Of a DNA stretch of 64,000 nt, positions 43,742 to 55,059 are shown one piece after another. Positions within the stretch are counted from its first letter, which is position 1. Every line of letters begins with the position of its first letter. Both the position numbers and the translations under genes were made by a program. The DNA is taken from assembly GCF_963924675.1 (NCBI RefSeq), contig NC_089221.1, forward strand, positions 137,930,263-137,994,262, in the 5' to 3' direction. The stretch comes from Phocoena phocoena (lineage: Eukaryota > Chordata > Mammalia > Artiodactyla > Phocoenidae). The notes beneath the pieces were generated by a model that was given only the letters and a program-made list of their open reading frames with translations, was not told the origin of the DNA and did no database searches.

Positions 43742-44356
43742 TGTGGTAGATAGAATAATACCCTCCTAAAGATGTTCATGCCCTAATCCCTGGAATCTAT
43801 GAATATATTACATTACATGGCAAAAGGAACTTTGCAGATGGAATTAAGGTTACAGACCTTAAGATAGAGAGACTATCCTGGACCACCTGGGTGGGCCCAA
43901 TGTAATCACATGGATCTGTAAAGGTAGAAAAGGAAGGCAAAAGGGTTAGACCAGAGATATGCAATGACGCAAGGAGAGGTAGATGAGATTTGAAATGTAG
44001 GGACTTGATCCACTGTTGCTGGTTTGATGATGGATGGTGGGCCATGAACCAAGGAACGTGGGCAGCCTCTAAAAGCTGGGCATAGTCCTTAGCTGAAAGC
44101 TAGCAAAGAAATGGGGGTCCTCAGTCCTACAGCTACAAGAACTCAATTCAGCCAACAACCTGAATTAGAAAGGAGATGGATTTTCCCTTACGGTCTCCAG
44201 AAAGGAACACAGCTCTGCAGTCACAATGAATTTATCCTAGTGAGACCCATGTTGAACTTTTGACTTACAGAACTGCAAGATAAATAAATAAAGTTCTGTT
44301 GCTTTACATCTCTAAGTTTGAGGTAATGTGTTATGGTAGTAAAAGGAAACTAATAA
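43742..44356 (+). mobile_element. MaLR-type solo LTR (MLT1-like), well preserved
   Basis: Starts 'tgtggtagatagaataatac' and runs through 'catggcaaaaggaactttgc', 'agatggaattaaggttacag', 'gactatcctggaccacctgg', 'gggcagcctctaaaagctgg' and 'agaactgcaagataaataaa' (polyadenylation signal) to 'aggaaactaataag'. Possible 5-base flanks 'ctgaa' / 'ctgac'. No internal sequence attached. Confidence 0.87.
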
Positions 44357-44454
44357 GCTGACTTTTGGTTTAACCGCCCATCCGTTAAGTTTAATACAGC
44401 ACCAGGTGGGGTTTGAAAGCTAGTTAGGACTTGGTGTGCCAAGTTGGTGTGTAT

Positions 44455-44830
44455 GTGTAGCATACAACCCCAAATAACAATGGCTTAAACACCTAAAGTC
44501 TTATTTTTTGCTTTAAAGAAGTCTGGGGGTAGGCAGCCCAGGGCTTCCCACTAAGGTGCTTCTATAGAGTCATCAGAAAAGTGGGCAGATTCCAACTTTT
44601 TGTTCTGCTATTACCAGGGTTGGTTCTCATTCTTCTGATGCGACCTGACTACCAGAGCTCTAGCCGTCACATCTGAATTCCAGGCAGTAGGCTGGAGGAA
44701 GTGTGAAGGAAAGCTATTTCTTTGAGAACACTTTTCAGTAGTTGCATACAATGCTCCACTCATATATCCTTGGTCAAAAGTTGGTCACATGATCACATAT
44801 AACTCTAAAGAAGTGTGAGGCAGACAATAT
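44455..44830 (-). mobile_element. Possible MaLR-type LTR, antisense
   Basis: 'caaccccaaataacaatggc', 'ttaaacacctaaagtcttat' and later 'atgctccactcatatatcct', 'ttggtcaaaagttggtcaca' resemble the complement of an old LTR. Diverged and without clear ends. A T17 run at 44910-44926 lies just after it and is not part of it. Confidence 0.45.
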
Positions 44831-45004
44831 GCTCAACTAAAAGTTAGAATTGTCATTAAGGAGATAGGAGAGAATGGATTTGGAGTGAGAACCAACAGTA
44901 TCCATCTTCATTTTTTTTTTTTTTTTGGTGATTGGTGGATGGTTCTCAAAAGGCTCCAGCTACGCAAATGACTCTGGCTGGGATGCCAGCTCTTCCCTCC
45001 ACAC

Positions 45005-45275
45005 TGACTATAGGCCCTTCTTTCCCTCTTCTCAGTCCTGTTTCCTAACTTTAATTTCCAGTCTGCACTACTCTTATCCAATCTTAAAGGTCCATTTCAA
45101 ATGTTACCTTCTCTAAGAATTTTTCCTAAGTTCCACTCAGATGGAAGTAATTGTCACACTCCACTTAATATGAGAGTTATTGCTATATGTGAGATTGTCT
45201 CTTGCCTTTGGAATGCAGGCCATCGTCTTATTCACAGTTGAAAGTCTCAAACACAGCATGAACTCAATATACACA
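45005..45275 (+). mobile_element. L2 LINE fragment
   Basis: 'aaggtccatttcaaatgtta', 'ccttctctaagaatttttcc', 'gcctttggaatgcaggccat' and 'aacacagcatgaactcaata' run in L2 sense order to near the 3' end. Confidence 0.7.
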
Positions 45276-45284
45276 CGACACAGC

Positions 45285-45790
45285 AGAGACTGCTAGCTTG
45301 TCCCCCGAGGATCCATAGTCCTCTTTTCCTATTAGGAATAGCCACCCTCCCTGGCCCAAAGTGTTGTCTGTGTACATTGCCGTCCAACTAGATAGCTCAG
45401 TGCTGCATCTCCCTTGGGGTTATGTGTGACCATGTGACTACGTCAGGACCAATGGAATATGAATTGGAGTGATATTTGCAGATTCTGGGTCATCTCCATA
45501 AAGATAAATCTACTTGCCAGGACTCTTCCTCCTACCCTCTTCGTGTTGGCTGGAAAACAGTACAGCAGTTTCCTTGGAACCAGAGATGGAAGCCACAATC
45601 TTCCATCTCTGGAAGAGAGATGGATGGCAGAACCAAACGGCCAGCCTGTGACTCACAGTGACCCCGTGGAGCTGCCTACCTGCCCTAGCCTGCTCGCCTA
45701 CTTTTAAGCTGGGAGGGATACACAAACTCGCTCTTCTAAGCTGCTGTATTTGGTTTTCATGATAGCAGTTTATCTGTGCATTAGCTCGTT
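45285..45790 (+). mobile_element. Ancient MaLR-like LTR
   Basis: 'gtgaccatgtgactacgtca', 'ggaccaatggaatatgaatt', 'ggatggcagaaccaaacggc' and 'aagctgctgtatttggtttt' match the MLT1J-type pattern. A short inverted pair 'gagatggaag' / 'cttccatctc' occurs at 45583-45609. Confidence 0.55.
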
Positions 45791-46544
45791 CCCATGCTGA
45801 ATAGAACTGGTCTCTCTCCCTATGGACAGCAGTCTGGCTTCCTTTCCACTTGTCTTGTAGCAGGAGGCTGACACTTAGCATAAAATAATGAGACCTAAAG
45901 TACTGAACGTACTTATGCCAAGCCTTAAAAGCAGCCAGGTGTACTTGATAGGAGGTGTGAGCCTGGCTCTCTCATTCTGGTTAGCTAGGAGAACTAAGTG
46001 AATAGGTTCGAGCCTAGCATTTTATTATTTCTGCTGGAGTCACTCTGGAAAATATCTTTAATCAGAAGTTTGTCCAGAGGTTCCTAAATAATGTTTTGCA
46101 CTGACATTCACTGCTGATTCATTCTTCTCAAACCCATCATTTTAGAAAATTGTCTTTTGCTGCCTAAGTATTTCTTGCCATTTGAAGAAATGTACAAAGT
46201 CCCATTTTTCGCCATACCCCTTTAAGAGCCTATTTAGACAATTCCGCTGAGCCTTCATTTTCTAGCTATTAACAACAAAATGCCTTATATTTGTATGTTG
46301 TTTAAAACTTTTTGAAACACTTTCACAATAATAATAGCATTTAATCATCAGGGAAGCCTGGTAAGTTATGTAGCCTAAGTAATAGTATTCCCACTCCCTA
46401 GATCAACAGTCCTCAACAACGGTGTGGTATAAAAGTAATATTTAGTTATCCATTGTGAAGTTTGTTATAATGAAAATGTTTTTTTTTCAAATAATAAAAT
46501 GTCATTCTTTTAAAGTCATCATATAAACACAATGGACAGCGTTG
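45791..46544. other. Unique DNA, no feature seen
   Basis: Nothing assigned in about 750 bases. Confidence 0.4.
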
Positions 46545-46635
46545 AGGAGTTAATGTGTCCTGGGAACAGTCTTCAGCATGGGGAACATAGTGGTGAGCAA
46601 AACAGACAATATCCCTGTTCCTGAGAATCTGATGG
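46545..46635 (-). mobile_element. L2 LINE fragment
   Basis: 'ggggaacatagtggtgagca', 'aaacagacaatatccctgtt' and 'cctgagaatctgatgggcag' are L2 complement blocks. Confidence 0.62.
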
Positions 46636-46639
46636 GCAG

Positions 46640-47090
46640 TGGATGAGTCACGATGGTGAACATCTACTGTCTCATGTATATTGCATCATCCCCCTCCTCT
46701 GGCCAACTGTTCCCCTGCTGCTCCAACCATGTGATTCTTTTTTTAAAAAATTTTTATTGGGGAACCATGTAATTCTGATGGGGTTGTTGACCATAGAAGG
46801 AGGCAACAGATCCAGGCCTGCATTTCTGATTACTGTGTTCCTTTGGCCACAGTGATTGGTTCAAGAGAAGTCACATGATCCAAACCTAAGCCAATCGAAG
46901 TCTTTTCTGGGATTTACAATTTAGGAAACAGGAAGAGAGAGAGGCTCTTCTTTGATTTGTCATTACTGGGCTGGGATGATGTAATCTTGGAGCCAACTGT
47001 GGCAGTATTTTTTGCCACATGGAGGACACCTCTTGCAACAGAGAAGTAGAACCAAGAACATTAGGTGATGGGGAGGTGGAGAGGCAGGCA
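46640..47090 (+). mobile_element. Ancient LTR-like repeat, interrupted by a 24-bp L1 insertion
   Basis: 'ccacagtgattggttcaaga', 'gtcacatgatccaaacctaa', 'gccaatcgaagtcttttctg' and 'gagccaactgtggcagtatt' match an old mammalian LTR-like family, probably the same as 39660-40010. The insertion at 46739-46762 interrupts it. Confidence 0.55.
46739..46762 (-). mobile_element. Minimal L1 insertion: last bases of the L1 3' UTR plus poly(A)
   Basis: The 24-base insert in sense is 'ccccaataaaaa' followed by an A-rich tail, the extreme L1 3' end (compare the 3' end at 47818-47835). It is flanked by 14-base direct repeats 'aaccatgtgattct' (46725-46738) and 'aaccatgtaattct' (46763-46776), one mismatch. This is what target-primed reverse transcription leaves if it stops almost at once. 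A chance tandem duplication is the alternative but would not explain the L1 terminus. Confidence 0.8.
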
Positions 47091-47219
47091 TTAAGGGAGA
47101 GGCAGTCACAACAATTTGGAAGGAGACTGATTCATTGGAACAGATACTAAAACAATGACTAGTAGGTGCTCATTACTTATTTTTGAAATGGCACATGGAA
47201 AAGAGAGGTGAACATTACT

Positions 47220-47326
47220 TTTGAGACCCTTTGTCTGGACGTTCCTATCACCTAGTACAGTGTGTTGAGTAGAAAAGATACACAGGACATATTTCTTAAA
47301 TGAATGAATGAATAAATAAATGAATG
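47220..47326 (+). mobile_element. L2 LINE 3' end with (AATG)n tail
   Basis: 'ttcctatcacctagtacagt', then 'catatttcttaaatgaatga' and tandem AATG/AATA units to 47326, the usual L2 terminus. Confidence 0.72.
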
Positions 47327-47449
47327 GCACTACATTGACTATGACTTTGGCTAAGAGGAAAGGTATTTAAGATTGAAAAATTTCCCACCATCTTATTTTA
47401 TCATAATGTTCATCCATTTTTTCAAAGTATTGTGAAGCAGAGGACTTAG

Positions 47450-47590
47450 AAAAAGAGCTTAGATATCAGGCAGGCCTAGCTTTGATTTCTGGCTTCAGCA
47501 GCAACCAGCTGTGTGATGTTGAAAAATAATGCCTACCCCCTCATAGGGGTTTTTGATGAGGATATAATGAGGTAAGAGTAAAGCTTTAAT
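47450..47590 (+). mobile_element. MIR fragment
   Basis: 'gctttgatttctggcttcag', 'caaccagctgtgtgatgttg' and 'gcctaccccctcataggggt' in sense MIR order. Confidence 0.65.
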
Positions 47591-47599
47591 AAGATCAGC

Positions 47600-47855
47600 T
47601 GATAGGAGGGATAAATTGGGAGATTGGGATTGACACATACACACTACCATATATAAAATAGATAATAATAAGGACCTACTGTAAAGCACAGGGAACTCTA
47701 CTCAGTACTCTGTAATGACCTATATAGGAAAATAATCTAAGAAAGAGTAGATATATGTATATGTATAACCGATTCACTTTGCTGTACACCTGAAACTAAT
47801 ACAACATTGTAAATCAACTATACTCTAATAAAAATTTCTTAAAAAGGATAAATAG
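47600..47855 (+). mobile_element. 5'-truncated L1, 3' UTR only
   Basis: 'ataaattgggagattgggat', 'gacctactgtaaagcacagg', 'gattcactttgctgtacacc', 'caactatactctaataaaaa' form a continuous cetartiodactyl L1 3' UTR with an A-rich end. It has the same 3' UTR form as 61116-61251 and differs from the L1-B end. No clear target duplication. Confidence 0.88.
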
Positions 47856-48019
47856 TAATATTTTTAAAAAGAAATTACAAATAGAATGCTAGATTTCTAA
47901 TTAAGTTCACTCAAAAGATAAATTTTAAATGCACTATGGAATTAAACACACACAAAAAATAATTTACCAAAAAAAGAGAAGCCACTGACATATAGTCAAA
48001 AGCTCTAATGCTACCTATA

Positions 48020-48490
48020 TTCATTAAACCAGTTTTTATTGAGTGAGTGTCTCTATATGTCAGGACTGTCTTAGTCCTGGGGATACAGGAGGATGAGACA
48101 GATGAGGACCTTATCCTCAAGGAGATTCTGTTTGAGTGGAGGGAGGTGGTAACTAAATAAAAAACATAAATGATTAAGTCATTTGAGGAAGTAGTATAGG
48201 TCATGGATAATAAAGTAGGGATAGAGATGAACACAGCCTCTTCTAGACCGGGTGGTCAGAGAAGACTTCTAAGGGAAGATGACATTTGAGCTGAGATCTG
48301 CATCCAAAAAGGAGCCAGCCATATGAAGACAGGGTAAAGAGTGCTCCAGACAGAGGGAACAGCAAGAGCAAAGGCCCTGAGGTCAGAATGAGCCTAGTGT
48401 ATTTAAGAAATTTAAAGAAGGCTGTGTGGTGGGCTATAAAGAATGATGGAGACCATGGTGGGAAGAGAGGTCAGGGAGGGGCCCTTAATT
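48020..48490 (-). mobile_element. L2 LINE fragment, long
   Basis: Complement of the L2 3' half: 'agtttttattgagtgagtgt', 'cctggggatacaggaggatg', 'gtggtcagagaagacttcta', 'gatgacatttgagctgagat', 'gaacagcaagagcaaaggcc'. Order and spacing are well kept. Confidence 0.82.
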
Positions 48491-48514
48491 TCCCAGCCAT
48501 TTAGACTGGCTTGT

Positions 48515-48620
48515 ACCATGGGGCAGGCTCTATGTTGGGAACCAGGGATACAAGCATGAAAAGGCAACAGCTCATTCAAGGAGTTCTCAATCTATCTAAT
48601 CTCAACAAATATTAAGGGAG
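48515..48620 (-). mobile_element. Second L2 3' fragment
   Basis: 'ggggcaggctctatgttggg', 'aaccagggatacaagcatga' and 'cattcaaggagttctcaatc' restart the L2 complement, so this is a separate copy. Confidence 0.55.
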
Positions 48621-49236
48621 GTTTCAGATGAACTGAATTTTGTAGAGCCATCTTTTGACTATCTTATACCTGCTGGCATCTGTGTCTTTACCATTATAAC
48701 TGGGTTGGAAGTAAGGGATAGTTCTGTGTCAGGCTTTCTTCATGAAGCAAGCAGGAGGCAGTTAAATAGTAAACGTGAATTCGCCCACAGGAAAGAATTC
48801 AGTGTATTTCATGTAATTACACCTCATCAAGGACAAATCCCATCTCTGTGAACCCATGCAATGTTCTGGAGGAGAGGAAGTGATGGTTACACTCATCGGA
48901 ACCCCAAGTGGCGAGTTAAAATCTATTATTGTGAAGGATTGCACTACAAGTCATGCCCAAGCACTTTCCACACTGTCCACATTTCTGATTTCTCTATGTT
49001 AAGTCATTTGTATGTACTGCTATGTTTTATTCATTAGCACTTTGAGGGTCTAGAGGGCTCGGAGCTGCAGAGGGTAATTTATTTATAAAATAGAAAAGGG
49101 AGAGTACAAAACTGATCAGAACTCAGGCTTAAATCAGGGCAAAGTGAGATATCAATCCATTTCCCGCAAGAGTACCTTGTTCTTCTCTCCCTGGGTGACC
49201 TTGTCCTTTCTCGTGACTTTAAATACCATCAATAGG
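48621..49236. other. Unique DNA, no feature seen
   Basis: Nothing recognised up to the CHR target duplication at 49226. Confidence 0.4.
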
Positions 49237-49447
49237 TTTTTTTTTTTTTTTTTTTGCGATACGCGGGCCTCTCACTGTTGTGGGCTCTCCCGTTTGCGGA
49301 GCACAGGCTCCGGACGCGCAGGCTCAGCGGCCATGGCTCACGGGCCCAGCCGCTCCGCGGCATGTGGGATCTTCCCGGACCGGGGCACGAACCCGTGTCC
49401 CCTGCATCGGCAGGTGGACTCTCAACCACTGCGCCACCAGAGAAGCC
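49237..49447 (-). mobile_element. CHR-type SINE, antisense, with target-site duplication
   Basis: T18-type run, then the complete CHR complement 'gcgatacgcgggcctctcac' to 'gcgccaccagagaagcc'. In sense the B box reads 'gggttcgtgccc'. Flanked by 'ccatcaatagg' (49226-49236) and 'ccatccatacg' (49448-49458), two mismatches. It has a long uninterrupted poly(A) (as T) and appears the youngest of the four copies. Confidence 0.95.
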
Positions 49448-49689
49448 CCATCCATACGTTTTTGATTCTTAAATTATATCCCCAGCTTAGACCATGCTCT
49501 TGAGCTCTAGACTCATGTATTCAATGTCTGGTTTGATATCTTCACTTAGATGTTTCATAGGCCTCCCAACTTAATGTGGCTCAACAATAGCTCTTCAGAA
49601 TCTGGTTTGGCTTGCCCTACCCAGCATTCGGTTCCTTCTTAACTCTTCATTATCTCTCTAAATGGCACCATCGTACACCCATTGGCTCC

Positions 49690-50480
49690 TGATTTATTTT
49701 TTCTCCTGATGCCCAAAATCTAGTACGTCAACCAATTCTTGTAGGGTTCACCTCCGAATGATATCTTAGACCTCTCCTTTCATTTCTATAAGCACAGTTA
49801 CTACCCAAGTTCAAATCTTCCCTATCTGCTGCCTAGAACAGTGCTATAGACTCCAAAAAGGTTCTTGCTTCACTCTTACCCTCCCATAATCTGTCCTCCA
49901 TAGAGAGAACTTGAAAAATGCACATTACATCCCTCCCCCTGCACACACACACTTAAATCACTTCAATTTGATTATACTTTGAATTTTATTCACACCTTTT
50001 CCCTGGACTACAAAGTGAAAAATGGCACCTGCCCACCTCTGCAATCTCACACCACTCACCTTCCCCATCCAGCTCTAAGTTCTGGTCAAAAGTGACTTCC
50101 AAGAATGTGGCAAGCTCACTGATGCCATAGGGCATTGTGTTTGAAATGGAATGCCTTTTCTAGCCTCTTTGCCTAGTGGGCTTCTCCAAATCTCACCTAA
50201 ATTTCACAGAGACCTTCTCTAATTCCTCTACCTAAAGTAGCATCACAGCAATAGACTCTCTCACAGTACTCTATTTCATTCACAGCAATTTTCAAATTTC
50301 AAAATAACACTCCTTTGTTATATCATTGTTGTTGTCTGTCTCTCCTGTACTGTGTTGAATTCCATAAATACAAGGAGCACATTCATTTTGTCCATTATTG
50401 TCTCCCTAGCCCTAAGCACACTGCCTCAAAAGGGTAGGTCCTCCATATTTGTTAAATGAATAAATAAATGAGTGCATGAA
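49690..50480 (+). mobile_element. L2 LINE 3' region, longest in the window
   Basis: Sense order runs through 'gtagggttcacctccgaatg', 'ctgcctagaacagtgctata', 'acccacctctgcaatctcac'-like sequence, 'tttcacagagaccttctcta', 'tctctcacagtactctattt', 'acaaggagcacattcatttt' and the terminus 'ttgttaaatgaataaataaa'. About 0.8 kb of 3' L2, diverged but colinear. Confidence 0.82.
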
Positions 50481-50784
50481 TAGATAAATGTTTCTCACTG
50501 ATGGTAATGATGGAGGCCCATGTTATACAGAAATCATCTCCCTTTGTATTTCAACGTTGACATGGTTGCATTGGCCATTCCACTCCTTTATCATATTACA
50601 AACCATCTTTTCTTATCCTCTTAAAAAAAAAAAGATTTGACTCTCAGATTGGATAACTCAATGGCAAAAAATTCTCCCTTAAAGTTTCCCAGTTACCCAG
50701 ACAAAAAGTCTTCTAAGTATTACAGAAAATACCCCTATTACTCATATCTTTGGGTAAAATCATTGAAGACTTGTGTAGAAAGAA

Positions 50785-50925
50785 AACTTGACTCTGGTAT
50801 CTACCCTACTATCTTGGGTAAGTCACTTCCCATCTCTGATCCTCAGATTTCCACATTGGGCTCCTTTGTTCGCTAGTGCCAGTATCTTCAGCAAGTCACC
50901 TAACCTCTCTCAGCTCCAGGATACT
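50785..50925 (+). mobile_element. MIR fragments, the second interrupted by an LTR
   Basis: 'cttgactctggtatctaccc' and 'tgggtaagtcacttcccatc' form one sense MIR piece. 'cagcaagtcacctaacctct' begins a second that appears to continue after the LTR at 51375 ('aatctgtacgataggtgtgg'). Confidence 0.55.
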
Positions 50926-51368
50926 TGTAGTGGGCTGAATGGTGAGCCCCTAAAATATATGTCTCTATCCCAATTCCTGGAACCCACAAGTGTTTCCTTG
51001 TTTGGAAAAAGGTCTTTGCAGATGTTATGAACTTAAGGATCTTAAGATGAGGAGGTCATCCTGGCTTAAGAAGATGGGCCCTAAATCTAATGACAAGTGT
51101 CCTTTTAAGAGAAAGACAGAGGGAGATTTGAGACAGTGGAGAAGGCAATGTGACCACAGTGACAGAGGTTGCAGCCACAAGTCAAGGAATGCCAAGAGCC
51201 ACCAGAAGCTGCAAGAGGCAAATAATAGATTTTTCCATCAAGCCCCTAGAGGAAGTGTGGCCCTGTGGGACTTTGGACTCCTGGCCTCCAGAACTGTGAA
51301 GGAACACATTTCTGTTGTTTTAAGTTACCAAGTTTGTGGTATGGTGTTAGGGAAGCCTTAGGAAATTA
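50926..51368 (+). mobile_element. MaLR-type solo LTR (MLT1/MST-like)
   Basis: Starts 'tgtagtgggctgaatggtga' and contains 'ggaaaaaggtctttgcagat', 'gtccttttaagagaaagaca', 'ctggcctccagaactgtgaa', 'atttctgttgttttaagtta' and the end 'gccttaggaaattaac'. Inserted in a MIR. No convincing 5-base duplication remains. Confidence 0.83.
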
Positions 51369-51395
51369 ACGAAGTATTAATCTGTACGATAGGTG

Positions 51396-51794
51396 TGGCT
51401 GAGGGTCACTGGGCCTCCTTAACCCAGAACCCAGTTTCTAATCTCACCATATTTGGTAACCCCACCAGGCCCACTCTAGAAACTTAACTGATGTGTAGTC
51501 CAGTAAAAAGAGATCCGGAAGATCATCTTATCCACATCACACCACAGTCTCCTTAAATAGTCAATGTGCCCCTTCTGCTTCCCATGCAGCTATTTCTCCC
51601 CCTTTTCTGTGACCTGTGTCCTCCAGCCACCTTCAGCCACATGGAATCTCCTCTCTTCTTGATCCTCACTGCCTCTCCAAGTCCTCTCAGGCAATACATC
51701 AGCAAGTGTTTAAGGAGGGCCCAGTCTTGCCCTAGGTTCTATGGAGATTTCCACTTCCACAAGCGATGTGAAAACATTAATACTAACAGTAATG
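51396..51794. other. Unique DNA, no feature seen
   Basis: Nothing recognised. Confidence 0.4.
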
Positions 51795-51890
51795 AGTGGT
51801 AATAGTAGCTAACAGTAACTGGTTGTTTACCCTGTGTAACCATGGCGCTAAGTACTTTTAAGGTATTATTTCTTTCAGCCTCCAAAAACA
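51795..51890 (-). mobile_element. MIR fragment
   Basis: 'gtggtaatagtagctaacag' then 'atggcgctaagtacttttaa' and 'ggtattatttctttcagcct' fit the proximal MIR complement. Confidence 0.6.
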
Positions 51891-52834
51891 GGACCTCCTA
51901 AATGAATTCTCTAGTAAACATATTCAGGGTACAAGGCACACTATTGCATCTTCAGGACCCCTATATAGTGTTGTCTGGCTTCACATTTGCATGTGCCCTT
52001 TGGAATGATCTCCTTCCTCCGGAAAGACATTTGATTCTAACCAGCAGATCGCAAAGGAAACTACATTTTACATTTTCTTCACGTTAAGGGATTGCCTTGT
52101 CCTCTGACATGTTGTCTATTGAAGACTCTTTCAGGAAGTGAGAATTGCAAGAGTGAACACTTCAGCCAGGCACTAGCCCCTGCAGCTGGAGGACCAGAAT
52201 GGAGTGCAGAAGGAGTAGGAGAAAAGGCAGGAAAGGCAGCTCTTTCTAAGCTAGCTGTCACTTGTAGTAAAAATTGGGTGCCATTTACTCCAGGAGTATC
52301 GGGATTTAATTTCACCGGGAGCTTAAACAAACAATCTTCTTAGGTTGGAAACTGGAGGGGAGGGAGGGAGGGCAGGCAGGAACCTAAAGAAAACTGCCAG
52401 GTAGAACTTGCCCCAGCTGCCGGGGGCACCCAGGCGCAGGCAGCAAAATCTTGCCCTGAGTCGCCAGTGTGTGTCAGAACTCATTAAAAACATATGGCTT
52501 CCAGGCCCCTTGAGGCCCAGGAACCTGGACCCCAAAACCCATAGGTGGGAAAGGCGTCATTCGCTGCACCTTCCCCTTGCCTGCCGCAGCAGCTGGGTTC
52601 ACATACCTATCCCACATGGCTCCACTGTGCCAGGCCCACAGACGCACCAAATGCCCTGGGGGTTACTCTTGGTTACGTGCATCCTGAATTACTATCACTT
52701 TTTGCATCAATACCAGCTCCCTTTTGCCGAGTCTCTCCCTACCCGTGTCCCTCTGTTCTCCCGAGACTGCCAGCTTCGCTAAATTGTTAGTTTTTCCTAC
52801 AGCACTTTTCAGGCCCTCTCTGCTTAAACTTCAC
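51891..52834. other. Mostly unique DNA with a (GGGA)n patch
   Basis: GGGA-rich tract at 52350-52380. Overlapping open frames on opposite strands (52079-52343; also 52408-52790) lack recognisable domains. Slightly GC-richer than neighbours. Confidence 0.45.
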
Positions 52835-52990
52835 ATATCCTATTTTAGAATCATTTGTGTCTACCTCTGATTTCACCCCCAGCCTAAGTTCTTTGAGGCC
52901 ACAAATTATATTTCACATACTCCATGTCCCGCAAGTGCCCAGCACCTGGCCTTGCATAGAATAGCTACTCAAGTTGTTTCTTTAATAAAC
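52835..52990 (+). mobile_element. L2 LINE 3' end
   Basis: 'gcctaagttctttgaggcca', 'agtgcccagcacctggcctt' and 'agctactcaagttgtttctt' give the L2 terminus in sense. Confidence 0.7.
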
Positions 52991-53373
52991 AACTATCCAT
53001 TTTGTACATGATCTGTGACGGGAACTTTATTGATGCTGGAAGAACAAGCTAGGAGGGAACAAGCTAGCTGTGGACAAGCTGATTTTAGTGAGAAAGCTAG
53101 AAAATATTGATACACACACAGAGCACTGGTGTGATGCTAAATACAAGAAAAGAAACAAGTATGGCGACTGAGAACAGTTGATGGGATCAAGGGGCTTCGA
53201 CAGAGTGGGCATGGGAAGGTTTCTTTGAGGTGGTGACATTTAAACCAGGGGAGAATTCTCGGCTGAGAGGACTTGGAAGTTCAAAGGGTGGGAAAGAGTT
53301 TGACATATTCAGAGAATTGAGGGGAGGCCACTAAGGCTAAGTCTCAGCTGGTGAAGGTGGAGAGTGGAAGGGG

Positions 53374-53802
53374 TGTGAACTGGGTAGAAGTGTCTCCCTA
53401 AAATTCATGTCTACCCAGCACCTCAGAATGTGGCCTTATTTGGAAACAGGGTCTTTGCAGATGTAATTAGTTAAGATGAAGTCACATGGAGTAGGGTGGG
53501 CCCTATTCCAGTGACTGGTACCCTTTAAGAAGAGAAAACAGACACAGAGTGAGAGACACACAGGGAAGAGGGTCACGTGAAGACAGAGGCAGAGATCGCA
53601 GTGATGCGTCTACAGGGTAAGGAACACCCAGGATCAACGGGCATCACTGGAAGCTCGGGAAGAAGCAAGGAAGGATCCTCTCCAAGATCCTGACACCTTG
53701 ATTTCGGGCTACTAGTCGCCAGAACCGTGAGAGAATAAATTTCTGTTGTTGAAGGCCACCAAATCTGGTAATTTTTTATGGTATCCCTAGGAAATTAATA
53801 CA
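53374..53802 (+). mobile_element. MaLR-type solo LTR (MST-like)
   Basis: Starts 'tgtgaactgggtagaagtgt' and contains 'tttggaaacagggtctttgc', 'agatgtaattagttaagatg', 'cgccagaaccgtgagagaat' and the end 'ctaggaaattaataca'. Flanks 'agggg' (53369-53373) and 'ggggg' (53803-53807) could be a decayed 5-base duplication. It is related to 50926-51368 and 61789-62242. Confidence 0.87.
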
Positions 53803-53807
53803 GGGGG

Positions 53808-54667
53808 CAAGGGAAAGACTGTTTATTAGTGAAATGGAGATTCATCAAAGAATGTTAGGTGGTAACAAGAACTGATTTTTTTCAGATTTGTGTTTTATAA
53901 AGGTACCTCAAATGAGTGAAAAAAGTCCTCATGCTCAGAACACTTTCCTATACCTTTCCTTAAGGCTGACTTGCCCATGGCACCAACAACGCAGCTGCCC
54001 ACTGACCGTACACAATGGGGCACTCCGAGAGATTAGTCATCTGGTTTTACCATCTCCACCATTAAGCACTCGAGTTCTCTAAACATTTCCCTTTTATTTT
54101 TAAGCAAACAGGAATCTACTTCTGCATTCTGAATTTAGCTCCTTTTCTCTCTAGTCACGTGGTGATGACATGTGTTGTCCTTTCTCCTCCTCCCTTCAGA
54201 TCTAATGGAAAACATCACACATTCCGAAGTCACTGTTAATTAAAGCTGATCTTTGCTTTGCTGACATTGCTGTCAAAAGTGCTTATTTAAGGGATGAAGG
54301 GTTCTTCTAATTCTGAACACAACTTTCAGTATGTGCCTAAAAATCAACGCATGACTGGATTCAGGTGCCCAATCACAGCTTGAATTAAGCAATTCATGAG
54401 TGCTGGCTGTCTGACGCTTGTGGAAAAACACATAACTTGGGGGTGAGAATGGGAAAATGGGGCAGCAAGCAGAAAGTTCTGGAGTCCACAGCTTTATGCA
54501 ACCTGATAGGATTTGGAGTTCTCAGTTTCTTAGAGAAACGAAGAAAATAATTTTCCTTTTTCCTTACAACTGATGGGTTCAATCATAATTCTCCCTCATT
54601 CAAGATGCCAAGTATCCTGATTAGGAGTTCGAACCTGACTCCTTGTCAGGTGGAATAAGGCCCTTAG
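53808..54667. other. Unique DNA, no feature seen
   Basis: Nothing recognised in about 860 bases. Confidence 0.4.
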
Positions 54668-54845
54668 AGTTGGAGCACTAACTATGTGCCAGTTATTGAA
54701 CCAAATGTTGTATATCCATTATCTCACTTAAGGAGGAAATCGTGCACCCTTGATAATGATGAAAATGCCAGTAACTATCATTTATTAAGTGTCAAAAATC
54801 TTGGTTGGTACTTCATATACATTATTTCTTATAATCCCCTCATTG
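54668..54845 (-). mobile_element. Two MIR fragments, antisense
   Basis: 'gagcactaactatgtgccag' (54676) and 'ttgtatatccattatctcac' begin one MIR complement; 'gtaactatcatttattaagt' (54773) restarts a second. Confidence 0.65.
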
Positions 54846-54849
54846 TAGG

Positions 54850-55015
54850 GTAGTGATTGGGAGTATGAACTTGGAGTCCAACACCCTGGATTTAAATCCT
54901 GGCTCTGAAACTCAGGAGCTAAGTGACTTAGTTGCTTAGTCTTTCTAGGCCTCAGTTTCCTCATTCTGGAAACAAATGGAAATAATAAAACTGCGTATCA
55001 TATAAGGACTATGTG
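54850..55015 (+). mobile_element. MIR SINE, sense
   Basis: 'acttggagtccaacaccctg', 'gatttaaatcctggctctga', 'taagtgacttagttgcttag', 'aggcctcagtttcctcattc'. It is part of a tight cluster of MIRs in alternating orientation. Confidence 0.8.
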
Positions 55016-55059
55016 GAATCCTGTAATATAGTCAATATAGTATGGCCTATTAAGATGAC

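Noticed and set aside
49237..49447. A and B boxes as a tRNA gene
   Set aside because: The boxes belong to the tRNA-derived head of a CHR SINE with a poly(A) tail; no cloverleaf or discrete tRNA end is present.
52079..52343. Two overlapping opposite-strand frames of 83 codons as possible genes
   Set aside because: Both are short, mirror each other, lack domains and have no supporting context.
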